From DATAEK01 sp036258055 (GTDB lineage: Bacteria > Acidobacteriota > Vicinamibacteria > Vicinamibacterales > 2-12-FULL-66-21): 64,000 bases of DNA. The DNA lies in assembly GCA_036258055.1 (NCBI GenBank), contig DATAEK010000009.1, positions 1 through 64,000 of the forward strand, in the 5' to 3' direction. The notes below the pieces were generated by a model. The model saw nothing but the letters and a program-made list of their open reading frames with translations. It was not told where the DNA came from and made no database searches. A program made the translations under genes and the position numbers. Shown piece after piece: positions 17,144 to 24,751 of this stretch (position 1 is its first letter; each line of letters begins with the position of its first letter).

Positions 17144-17227
17144 CCAGGCCTGGGACCTGGCCCCGCTCCGCTCCCGCCTCTGCCAAGGCTCCGAACGTGG
17201 GTCGCCGGTGGCGCGTCTCGCTCGTTG

Positions 17228-17233
17228 TATAAC
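17228..17233 (+). promoter_or_regulatory. -10-like hexamer (TATAAC) before the MutS-like gene
   Basis: TGTATAAC ends ten bases before the ATG at 17244, with no ribosome site between. This fits a leaderless or nearly leaderless message. Confidence 0.45.
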
Positions 17234-17243
17234 GACTAACGCG

Positions 17244-19073
17244 ATGCTGCCGTCAGTCGGGGACGCTATCACGCGCTCGTACGCGCAGAAGGCCGGTCGT
17301 CACATCGCGGATCGGGACGTGGACCGGCGCCGATCAGCGCTGATTGCGCGTCTACGTCTCGCGACCTTTCTGCCAGCGGCTGCTGTGTTCGGCTGGGCGT
17401 TCGCTTGGGGCGTGACGCCCGGGCGGCTCGTGCTCGGCGCCGTTCTGCTCGCCATCTTCGGAGTGCTCGTCGCGTGGCACGCGATCGTCGAGAACCGCGT
17501 GGCCTGGCACGACGCGCTGCGCCTCGTGTGCGAGCGCGGCGTCGCCCGCGAGGCTCGCGACTGGTCGGCGCTGCCGCCGGGCGATCCGCCGGACGGCATC
17601 GATCTCTCCGGTCATCCCTACGCCAGCGACCTCGATGTGTTTGGCCGCGCCTCGCTCTTTCAATGGCTCGGCCCGGCCGCCACTGTGTCGGGATCGGCAA
17701 CGCTCGCCAACTGGCTCCTGGCTGCAGCATCTCCAGCCGAGATTGCGGATCGGCAGCGGGCTGTGGCGGCGCTGGCGCCGCTCGACGAGTGGCGCGAGCG
17801 ATTCGCTGCGCACGGCCTCATCGCGTCGGGTGCGCGGAGGCACGACATCGATCGATTCCTGAGGTGGGCTGAAGGGGCGGTCCCTCCGTTCGGTGGCGGC
17901 TACGTGTACGGCATCGCCGTCGTATTGACGATGGCGATCTGGGTGCTCATCGCTCTCAACGTGATGGTCATCGACGCCGCGTTCTGGCTGACGCCGATCC
18001 TCCTTGGGATCGTGCTGTCGTTCGTGTTCAGCGGCCGCGTCAGCAAGACACTCGATCTCGCCGGCGGCGGGCAACGGGGGCTCTCGCGATACGGCGCGCT
18101 TTTCGAGCACGCCGTATCGGCGTCCGCCTCGTCGCCGCGACTGGCCACGCTGCGGGAGCGGTTATCGTCGGATGGCGCGTCGGCGCCCGACTGCATGCGG
18201 CAGCTGAACCGGATCCTGGGGTTCGGCGATCTGCGCAAGGGCGCCGCCATCTTTCACTTTCCGATTCAGGCGCTGACACTCTGGGATTTTCATGTCCTCT
18301 TCGCGCTCGAGCGATGGCGACGCCGCAATGGCCACCGCGTGCGCGACTGGCTCGCCGCGCTCGCGGATATGGACGCGCTGGCCGCGCTGGCGACTGCGAG
18401 CTTCGACAATCCGGCCTGGTGCGTACCCGAGATGAGCGACGAGCCTCTCGTCGAAGCCGAATCGATCGGGCACCCGCTCATTGCGGATGCCAGGCGTGTA
18501 ACAAATGACGTGAGCGTCGGGCCCCCCGGCACGGTCCTGCTGGTGACAGGGTCGAACATGTCCGGTAAGAGCACCCTGCTGCGCGCGATCGGTCTGAACA
18601 TCGTCCTCGCACAGGCGGGCGCACCCGCCTGCGCCACGCGCTTCCGATTGCCGCCGTCCGACCTGCAAACCAGCATACGCATTCAGGATTCGCTGGAAGC
18701 CGGGCTGTCGTATTTCATGGCCGCGCTGGCGCGGCTGAAGGGCGTGGTCGACGCGGCGGAGCACGAGAGGAAGGGGCGCGTGCTCGTCTATTTCCTGGAC
18801 GAGATCCTGCAAGGCACGAACAGCGCCGAGCGTGCCACCGCCGTCAGGGCCGTTGCGCGCCACCTGCTGCAGGCTGGCGCAATCGGGGCGATGACGACCC
18901 ATGATCTGACGATCGCCGGCGAAGAACCGCTGGCGCAGGCCGCACGTCTCGTGCATTTCACCGAAACTGTCGACGAGGATGGGACGATGCGGTTCGACTA
19001 CCGGCTGAGGCCCGGGCTCGCCACGTCGAGAAATGCCCTCAGGTTGATGAAACTGATCGGGATCGAGTTGTGA
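17244..19073 (+). CDS. Membrane-anchored MutS-like ATPase
   Basis: Protein of 609 residues with the C-terminal ATPase domain of the MutS family but no mismatch-recognition domain. Two pairs of membrane helices (about 42-80 and 215-260) precede a helical lever-like region. The ATPase has Walker A GSNMSGKST (436-444), Walker B LVYFLDEILQGTNSAER (514-530) and MTTHDLTIA (His switch, near 553). MutS-domain proteins with membrane helices are known mainly from sequence and their role is not established; a mismatch-repair label would be misleading. The ATG at 17244 begins the recognisable protein; the longer upstream frame overlaps the methyltransferase gene. It overlaps the next gene by four bases (GTGA). 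Confidence 0.85.
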   Translation: MLPSVGDAITRSYAQKAGRHIADRDVDRRRSALIARLRLATFLPAAAVFGWAFAWGVTPGRLVLGAVLLAIFGVLVAWHAIVENRVAWHDALRLVCERGVAREARDWSALPPGDPPDGIDLSGHPYASDLDVFGRASLFQWLGPAATVSGSATLANWLLAAASPAEIADRQRAVAALAPLDEWRERFAAHGLIASGARRHDIDRFLRWAEGAVPPFGGGYVYGIAVVLTMAIWVLIALNVMVIDAAFWLTPILLGIVLSFVFSGRVSKTLDLAGGGQRGLSRYGALFEHAVSASASSPRLATLRERLSSDGASAPDCMRQLNRILGFGDLRKGAAIFHFPIQALTLWDFHVLFALERWRRRNGHRVRDWLAALADMDALAALATASFDNPAWCVPEMSDEPLVEAESIGHPLIADARRVTNDVSVGPPGTVLLVTGSNMSGKSTLLRAIGLNIVLAQAGAPACATRFRLPPSDLQTSIRIQDSLEAGLSYFMAALARLKGVVDAAEHERKGRVLVYFLDEILQGTNSAERATAVRAVARHLLQAGAIGAMTTHDLTIAGEEPLAQAARLVHFTETVDEDGTMRFDYRLRPGLATSRNALRLMKLIGIEL

Positions 19074-20698
19074 AAGTCATCGGACGCTACGATCGCCGCG
19101 AAACGCTCGCGGTCACGCTGCTCTTCATCCTGCTCACCGTACTCATGACGTGGCCGCAGGTGCGCGTCCTGGCGACGCACGCTCGAGAGCACCAGGACGT
19201 GTTCTTCAATCTGTGGCGGCTCAAATGGATCGCACACGCGCTCGATGCCAGCCCGGCGCACTTCTTCGACGGCAACATCTTCTACCCCGAACCCCGGACG
19301 CTCACCTTGTCGGACGCGATGCTGGTCGAAGGCTTGATCGGCGCGCCGCTCTTCTGGATGGGTTTGCCGTCCGTGCTCGTGCACAACCTGCTGCTGCTGG
19401 CACCGATCGTCGCATCTGCCGTCGGCATCTTCGTGCTCGTTCGCGATCTCACCGGCAGCCGCGGCGCCGGCGTGCTCGCGGGGATTGTGTTCGCGTTCGT
19501 GCCGTACCGGTACGAGCACTACATGCACATGGAGCTCCAGTGGACGCTCTGGACGCCCTGGGCCTTCTGGGCGATGCATCGCACGATCGAAACGGGCCGG
19601 CGTCGCTACGGCGTCTTGACGGGCGTGTTCATCGGGTTGCAGATGCTCTCGAGCATCTACTACGGCCTCTTTCTCGCGACGCTGCTGCCGCTGTGCGGTG
19701 TGTTGCTGCTGCTCGGACAACCGTGGGCACAGTTGCGGCGGTCCATCGCGGCATTTGCCGCAGGCGCCGTCGTCACGATGGCGATATGCACCGTCTACGC
19801 GCCGTATCTGGTGACGAAAGACGAACGCGGAGGCCGTCCGGAGAGCGAGCTCGTGACGTTCAGTGCCCGTCCCTCGAGCTATCTCGTGTCGACGCCGGAC
19901 AACGTGCTATGGGGGAAATCGTTTGCGAGCCGCGGCAGACTCGAGCGGCGGCTCTTTCCCGGACTGACCGCCATCCTGATCGCGATGATCGGTCTCCTCC
20001 TGCGGCCGCCGCCGCGGGCCGCGCTTGTCTATCTGGTCGCGCTGGCGGTCGCGTTCGACATGTCGCTCGGTTTGTCGGGCCACATCTATCGATTTCTCTA
20101 CTACTACGTGCCGGTGTATCAGGGCCTGCGTGCGCTCGCGCGCCTCGGGATTTTCGTGGCGTTCTTTCTCGCGATTCTCGCCGGCTACGGCTACGTTGCT
20201 GTCGCGCGCGATCTCGCGCGTCCGTGGCGAGGAGCGATCGTCTGTGCTCTCGCGTTGCTGATGCTGGCCGAGTACCGCGTCCGGCCGCTCGCCCTCATCC
20301 CCTACATGAACCAGCCGCCACCGTTGTATGCCTGGTTGAAGCAGCAGCCGCGCGGTGTCGTCGCCGAGCTTCCCATGCGCGGCGAACCGCTGCCAGGCGC
20401 AGATCCGGTCTACAGCTACCTGTCGACGTTTCACTGGCAGCCGATCGTCAACGGCTACAGCGGCTTCTATCCGGACTCGTACCTCTCGCGACTGGACGCG
20501 GTCAGCGGTTTCCCCGACGAAGAATCGATGCGGCGCCTGAGAATGGACGGTGTCCGCTACATCGTCATACACCTGCGGGAGTACCCCGCAGAGAGCCGGG
20601 AGTCGATCGTCAACGTCGTTCGGAACGGGTATGGTCTCGCCGAGCTCGGGCGTTTTTCGGACGGTCAGGACGACGCGGTCGTGTTTGCGCTGCGCTGA
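19070..20698 (+). CDS. GT-C-type polytopic membrane protein
   Basis: Integral membrane protein of 542 residues with about ten hydrophobic helices and a soluble C-terminal domain (from about residue 410). The first extracytoplasmic loop contains HQDVFFNLWRLKWIAHAL and FFDGNIFYPEPRTL, typical of GT-C glycosyltransferase-like membrane proteins, in which acidic residues of this loop contact a lipid-linked sugar. The C-terminal part reads like the YfhO/PMT-type periplasmic domain (VNGYSGFYPDSY, RYIVIHLREYP). Donor and acceptor are unknown. Start is GTG overlapping the MutS-like stop. Confidence 0.75.
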   Translation: MKVIGRYDRRETLAVTLLFILLTVLMTWPQVRVLATHAREHQDVFFNLWRLKWIAHALDASPAHFFDGNIFYPEPRTLTLSDAMLVEGLIGAPLFWMGLPSVLVHNLLLLAPIVASAVGIFVLVRDLTGSRGAGVLAGIVFAFVPYRYEHYMHMELQWTLWTPWAFWAMHRTIETGRRRYGVLTGVFIGLQMLSSIYYGLFLATLLPLCGVLLLLGQPWAQLRRSIAAFAAGAVVTMAICTVYAPYLVTKDERGGRPESELVTFSARPSSYLVSTPDNVLWGKSFASRGRLERRLFPGLTAILIAMIGLLLRPPPRAALVYLVALAVAFDMSLGLSGHIYRFLYYYVPVYQGLRALARLGIFVAFFLAILAGYGYVAVARDLARPWRGAIVCALALLMLAEYRVRPLALIPYMNQPPPLYAWLKQQPRGVVAELPMRGEPLPGADPVYSYLSTFHWQPIVNGYSGFYPDSYLSRLDAVSGFPDEESMRRLRMDGVRYIVIHLREYPAESRESIVNVVRNGYGLAELGRFSDGQDDAVVFALR

Positions 20699-20753
20699 AG
20701 GAAGAGCTGGGCAGGACTGGATATGGCTGTTTCCTTGCACCGGCTAACGCGCC

Positions 20754-21221
20754 ATGGCGGCGATGAATGCGCGAGGTTCGTGGCGAAGGCCGGTGCGCGC
20801 GGCGTTCGTCGCGGTTGTGATGCTGACCGTGTGCGCTTGTCGATCGACCGTCCCGCACACCGACAGAGTCCATCGTTCCAGCCCGGCCAACGCGACGATC
20901 AGCGGCACCGTTCGCGGGGCTGAACGCGCGAATTCATTGGCCGATCGGCTGGTCGAGCTCGTCAACCTCGACACCGGCGAGCGCCAGCGCACGACGACGA
21001 GCCGGACTGGCGGCTTCTCGTTCAACGTGAAGCCGGCGAAGTATCGCGTCGAGGTCGCGCTCAACGGCGGCGAGTCGCTCATCACGCGACCTGGCGTCAT
21101 CGATCTGAGCCGCAAAAGTGTGGACGCACATGCCGATTTCGTGGTCCGTTCCACTCGAGGAACGCGCCAGCGCCATCCAACCTACCCGGCTGATATAGGT
21201 CTCGGCCAACCGATCGTTTAG
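20754..21221 (+). CDS. Putative lipoprotein with carboxypeptidase-regulatory-like domain
   Basis: Small exported protein of 155 residues. The N-terminal basic and hydrophobic segment ends in VCAC, a plausible lipoprotein site. Residues about 45-115 (ISGTVRGAERANSLADRLVELVN, TTTSRTGGFSFNVKPAKYRVEV) form a single carboxypeptidase-regulatory-like beta-sandwich. Such domains are common as binding or structural modules on secreted proteins. An ATG at 20763 could also serve as start. Confidence 0.65.
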   Translation: MAAMNARGSWRRPVRAAFVAVVMLTVCACRSTVPHTDRVHRSSPANATISGTVRGAERANSLADRLVELVNLDTGERQRTTTSRTGGFSFNVKPAKYRVEVALNGGESLITRPGVIDLSRKSVDAHADFVVRSTRGTRQRHPTYPADIGLGQPIV

Positions 21222-21238
21222 TGCTCACGGGGCCCCCC

Positions 21239-21265
21239 GTTTTCTAGCGCGGCGATGGCCCCACC
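21239..21265. repeat. Degenerate CCCCACCCCC hairpin and GC-rich repeat tract
   Basis: Arms GCGGCG (21240-21245) and CGCCGC (21259-21264) flank a GGCCCCACCCC core with two mismatched stem pairs, so it is a decayed member of the hairpin family at 33321 and 55990. The surrounding gap 21222-21500 is otherwise GC-rich repeat DNA, including GCAGGCGCTGCTGAATCATC near 21399, similar to sequence after the 33321 copy. No gene is seen in the gap. Confidence 0.5.
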
Positions 21266-21487
21266 CCCGCCGCTGTTGCTCCGCGCCGCCGCGCGTCGCA
21301 ACGGCTCAAGGCTGTCGCTCGCGCAGCCTCGCACGTTGCACCCCAGCGCGCATAAGCCGCGCGCCGGGGGCCCCGCTCGAGTGCGCGGCGGCAGCCGCAG
21401 GCGCTGCTGAATCATCGACAACGCTCGTCCGAAACTTCTTCCCAGCACCGCCAGCATCGTCGGCGTGGGCGATTCCGCGGTCTCAGA

Positions 21488-21493
21488 TATACT
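21488..21493 (+). promoter_or_regulatory. -10-like hexamer (TATACT)
   Basis: GATATACT ends seven bases before the ATG of the 38-residue membrane peptide at 21501. No ribosome site intervenes. It is likely the promoter of the peptide-symporter unit and predicts a leaderless message. Confidence 0.5.
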
Positions 21494-21500
21494 CCCGACG

Positions 21501-21617
21501 ATGCCCGACTCGGAGCCCGTCGCGGACGTCGCCACGGTGCGGCTCTTCGTCGCCGTGCTCGTCTGCGAAGCGCTGACCATCCTTGCGCTCTGGGCGTTCG
21601 GACGCCACTTCTCCTGA
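21501..21617 (+). CDS. Single-helix small membrane protein before the symporter
   Basis: Peptide of 38 residues: a short acidic N-terminus (MPDSEPVADVATVR), one hydrophobic helix (about 15-32, LFVAVLVCEALTILALWAF) and a short GRHFS tail. It ends 30 bases before the symporter gene. Small single-helix proteins encoded next to sodium:solute symporters are known as symporter small accessory proteins; the size, topology and position here match. A -10-like TATACT stands seven bases before the ATG, supporting a real start. Not recognising it would leave the symporter's promoter unexplained. Confidence 0.65.
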   Translation: MPDSEPVADVATVRLFVAVLVCEALTILALWAFGRHFS

Positions 21618-21647
21618 ACTCCTCTGTGACCCCGCCCTCCTTCTGAC

Positions 21648-23387
21648 ATGCACCTGCTCGACTGGATGGTCGTCATCGCGTACCTCGTGTGGATCGTCTG
21701 GGACGGTCTCAAGCGCACGAAAGGGACGAAGGGGGTCGAAGGATTCTTCCTGGCGAACCGGAGCCTGCCGTGGTGGGCGGTGGGGCTGTCGGTGATGGCA
21801 ACGCAGTTGAGCGCGATCACGCTCGTCGGCACGACCGGCCAGGCGTACGCCGACGGCATGCGCTTCGTGCAGTTCTACTTCGGACTGCCGATTGCGATGG
21901 TGATCCTGTCGATGACGCTCGTGCCGTTCTTCTACCGCGCGCGCGTCTACACCGCCTACGAGTACCTGGAGCGGCGGTTCGATCTCAAGACCCGTACGCT
22001 CGCGAGCATCCTCTTCCTGTTCGGCCGGAGCCTGTCCACGGGCGCCATCATCTCCGCGCCCGCCGTGATCCTCTCGATCATGTTCCACTGGAACCTTACG
22101 CTGACGATCGTCGCGATCGGCGGGCCCACGATCCTCTACACGATGCTCGGCGGCGTGCAGGCGGTCACCTGGACCGACGTGAAGCAGATGGCGGTCGTCG
22201 TCGGCGGCCTGTTCTGCGCGGTCGGCGCGCTCATCATCGGTCTCCCATCCGACGTCAGCGTCGTCAAGGCGCTCCACGTTGCCGGCGCGGCCGGCCGGCT
22301 GAACACGATCGATTTCCATTTCGACATCCGGCAGACCTATACGTTCTGGTCGGGCCTCATCGGCGGGCTGTTCCTGCACTTGTCGTACTTCGGCTGCGAT
22401 CAGAGCCAGGTGCAGCGGTATCTGACCGCGAAATCGCTCAACCAGGCGCGGCATTCGCTGCTGCTGAGCGGCTTCGTGAAGATCCCGCTGCAGGTGCTCG
22501 TGCTGATGACCGGCGTGTTCATGTTCCTGTACTACGTGTTCCATCAGCCGCCGATGCTATTCAACACCGAGTACAAGGTGGCGATCGAACGGAGCGGAAG
22601 GGTCGAGGATTACCGCAGTCTGGAATCGGCGTTCACGTCGGCATTCGAGCAACGCCGCGCGGCCGCGATCGCGTTGACTGCTGCCGGAGAGTCCGAGCGC
22701 GCGGCCGCTCGCGAGCAGTTTCGCTCAGCTTCGAACGCGCTCGCGGACATTCGAGGTCGCGCCGCTATGCTCGTGCGGGACGTGACCGGGGCCGACAACT
22801 ACAAGGACAGGTTGGGCGACACGCCACGGCCGGACGTCAATTACGTGTTCCCGACGTTCGTCACGACCCGCCTGCCGCCGGGTCTGGTGGGGCTGATCAT
22901 CGCCGCGATCTTCGCCGCCGCCATGTCGGCCACAGCCGGGGAACTGAGCGCGACCGCGACCGCCACGGTCATCGACATCTATCGCCGGTTGATCCGTCCC
23001 GAAGCGTCAGACGCGCACTTTCTGCTCGTGTCACGCCTCGCCACCGCCTTCTGGGGCATGGTCGCCTGCATCGTCGCCCACGTCGCCGTGCAGCTCGGCT
23101 CGCTCATCGAGGTCGTCAACCGCTTCGGATCGTTTTTCTACGGCTCGCTCCTCGGCGTCTTCGTTCTCGCGCTGGCCTTCCGCCGCGCCAACGGCCACGG
23201 CGCCTTCGTCGGGCTCATTGCGGGGATCGTTGTCGTTGCCGTCGTCGCATTTCATCCGGCGACCAGGAGTATCTCGTTCTTGTGGCACAACCCGATCGGG
23301 GTCGTCGTGGTGGTGATTGTGGGGACGATCGTGTCGGCGCTCACCGGCGGGCGCTCTCAACAGGAGATAAGGAGACCAGGAGGGTAG
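21648..23387 (+). CDS. Sodium:solute symporter (SSS family)
   Basis: Integral membrane transporter of 579 residues with about 13 helices. Family features are VEGFFLANRSLPWWAVGLSVMATQLSAIT (about 30-58), the sodium-site region, RVYTAYEYLERRFD, TMLGGVQAVTWTDVKQ (about 165-180) and a late AAAMSATAGELSATATATVIDIYRR segment (about 423-447). A cytoplasmic helical insertion (about 300-385) separates helices 8 and 9. The substrate cannot be assigned from sequence; SSS members carry sugars, amino acids or organic acids with sodium. The last codons (QQEIRRPGG, stop TAG) are made of repeat DNA shared with other intergenic regions, so the C-terminus has been reshaped by a repeat. Confidence 0.88.
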   Translation: MHLLDWMVVIAYLVWIVWDGLKRTKGTKGVEGFFLANRSLPWWAVGLSVMATQLSAITLVGTTGQAYADGMRFVQFYFGLPIAMVILSMTLVPFFYRARVYTAYEYLERRFDLKTRTLASILFLFGRSLSTGAIISAPAVILSIMFHWNLTLTIVAIGGPTILYTMLGGVQAVTWTDVKQMAVVVGGLFCAVGALIIGLPSDVSVVKALHVAGAAGRLNTIDFHFDIRQTYTFWSGLIGGLFLHLSYFGCDQSQVQRYLTAKSLNQARHSLLLSGFVKIPLQVLVLMTGVFMFLYYVFHQPPMLFNTEYKVAIERSGRVEDYRSLESAFTSAFEQRRAAAIALTAAGESERAAAREQFRSASNALADIRGRAAMLVRDVTGADNYKDRLGDTPRPDVNYVFPTFVTTRLPPGLVGLIIAAIFAAAMSATAGELSATATATVIDIYRRLIRPEASDAHFLLVSRLATAFWGMVACIVAHVAVQLGSLIEVVNRFGSFFYGSLLGVFVLALAFRRANGHGAFVGLIAGIVVVAVVAFHPATRSISFLWHNPIGVVVVVIVGTIVSALTGGRSQQEIRRPGG

Positions 23388-23563
23388 TGTCCGGCTTCAG
23401 CCAGGCTTCAGCCGGACGTTCGCCGGTGGCGTCCGGCTTTAGCCGGACCTCTCGTGCTAAACGAGGGAGAACGATGCGATTCCTAACTACAGGTCAATGT
23501 GCCGTCGACTGACAATAGGCGTTCCTGATCTTGTACCTCCTGCCTCCTGACTTCTGCCTCCGT
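23360..23563. repeat. Inverted GGAGA/TCCTC word arms
   Basis: An arm of words CAGGAGATAAGGAGACCAGG (from 23361) and a complementary-type arm of CCTGATCTTG, CTCCTGCCTCCTGAC and TCTGCCTCC (23526-23563) bracket this convergent intergenic region. The first arm lies in the end of the symporter gene. The same words form arms at 24648, 30698 and 35242. Confidence 0.55.
23386..23448. repeat. TCCGGCT/AGCCGGA palindromes (two copies)
   Basis: A compound copy begins TAGTGTCCGGCTTCAGCC and ends at 23417 with CAGCCGGAC. A perfect simple palindrome GTCCGGCTTTAGCCGGAC follows at 23431-23448. The TAG at the start is the symporter stop codon, just as TAG of the 12162 copy is the rhodanese stop. Confidence 0.8.
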
Positions 23564-23565
23564 GC

Positions 23566-24132
23566 TCATCGACTCGCCGGCGGAATGATTCCGTTCATTC
23601 TGAGGTACTCCACCATCTGGCCGTAGTGGTTCGAGGAATGCGCGAGCGCGCTCATGATCAGCCCGATGCGGGTATCCGAGCCCGGTCCGAGAGTCGGCGT
23701 GATCGGCGCAAACGCGTTCTTCTCGTCAATCGCGGATGCAGCTCGATTCAGCGCGGCGAATGATTCTTTCAGGTACGCGAGAATCTCGTCCTTCGTGCGG
23801 GCGCTGTCGGGGCCTCGCTCGTCGGCCATGTCGGCGGTGACCGGCTCCCCGAGGATGGTCACGGCCACGAGATACTGATAGGCCGCCGCGTGCTTGACCT
23901 GTTTCGCGAACGTGCGGACGCCGCGAAACTCGCCCTGGGTGGGGGCGAAGTCGTACTTGTCCCCGGGCATCTCGCTCGCCAACTCGGTGAGCTGCTTCTC
24001 AGCCGCAGCGATGAATCCGCGAACCACCTGAGACGCTGTACGCGGTCCGGCGGCTGAACCGGATTGTGCGGACAGGCCGGTGGCGGACCCAAGCAGCGCA
24101 ACGGTGATGAAGACTGGACATGTTCGGATCAT
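23566..24132 (-). CDS. Exported DinB-family protein
   Basis: Protein of 188 residues with a signal peptide (MIRTCPVFITVALLGSATGLSAQ) and a DinB/DfrA-like four-helix bundle. The possible metal histidines are at VKHAAAYQYLV (His near 89) and LAHSSNHYGQMVEYLR (His near 167 and 172). DinB bundles bind a divalent metal; exported versions are numerous in this type of genome, with unknown substrates. The start at 24132 follows a GGAGAAGG ribosome site by four bases. It is convergent with the symporter. Confidence 0.85.
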   Translation of the reverse strand: MIRTCPVFITVALLGSATGLSAQSGSAAGPRTASQVVRGFIAAAEKQLTELASEMPGDKYDFAPTQGEFRGVRTFAKQVKHAAAYQYLVAVTILGEPVTADMADERGPDSARTKDEILAYLKESFAALNRAASAIDEKNAFAPITPTLGPGSDTRIGLIMSALAHSSNHYGQMVEYLRMNGIIPPASR

Positions 24133-24400
24133 GGACCTTCTCCGTCGAGCCCGCGATTGTTTGCGAAAACGCTTGTGGCTGGCCCTCCATTGGATGTTAA
24201 AAGTTGAAGTGAACTTCAAGTCAAGCCCGCCGAGCGGAGCGGGGCGAAGCCCCCGGTCAAAAAATGACGATTGGTGATGTCGCGAAGCAGGCCGGACTTC
24301 GGCCCTCAGCGGCTGCGCAAGCGGCGTAGCGTGTGAGGACCGGGCGTTTCGGTTGCTAAATGACGCTGCGCAGACCCGCCCTCCTGTTGAAAACCCATTG

Positions 24401-24650
24401 TTATTTCACCCCAACGAGTCCGCGCACCGAATCCCTGAGTTTCTGCGGGTCGTAGCCGACCCCGTTTTTGAAGACTTCGACGTTCGCGATCGCGGAAACG
24501 GTGTTCTCGATTGCCGTTCACGACGACGAGGTCTGCCTGCTTGCCGGCCGCTATTGAGCCAATCTTCTTGTCGAGGCCCATGTAGCGCGCGCCGTTCAGG
24601 GTCGCGATCTGAATGGCCTGCGGGACGGTGAACCCCGCCTCGACGAGAGA
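24401..24650 (-). pseudogene. Remnant of an amidohydrolase, 3' end only
   Basis: On the minus strand this fragment reads EAGFTVPQAIQIATLNGARY, then MGLDKKIGSIAAGKQADLVVV, the canonical C-terminal part of an imidazolonepropionase-like amidohydrolase. After VNGN the frame changes by a small deletion and continues as ENTVSAIANVEVFKNGVGYD to PQKLRDSVRGLVGVK and a TAA at 24401-24403. Everything upstream is missing: the homology stops where the AAGAGATC repeat at 24648 begins. It is a decayed, truncated gene, and the neighbouring repeat may mark the deletion end. Confidence 0.7.
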
Positions 24651-24703
24651 TCAAGAGATCAAGAGACGATTAATCTTCTCCTGATCTCTTGACCTCTTGT
24701 TGG
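24648..24703. repeat. AAGAGATC inverted-arm repeat
   Basis: GATCAAGAGATCAAGAGA on the left and TCTCCTGATCTCTTGACC on the right form near-complementary arms around GCGATTAATCT-like DNA. The arrangement equals that at 35242-35297 with a slightly different word. It abuts the broken end of the amidohydrolase remnant. Confidence 0.65.
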
Positions 24704-24751
24704 TGAACGCCGCTTGTCGGGCGGGGGGATTTGCGTCACGATGACGCCTAC

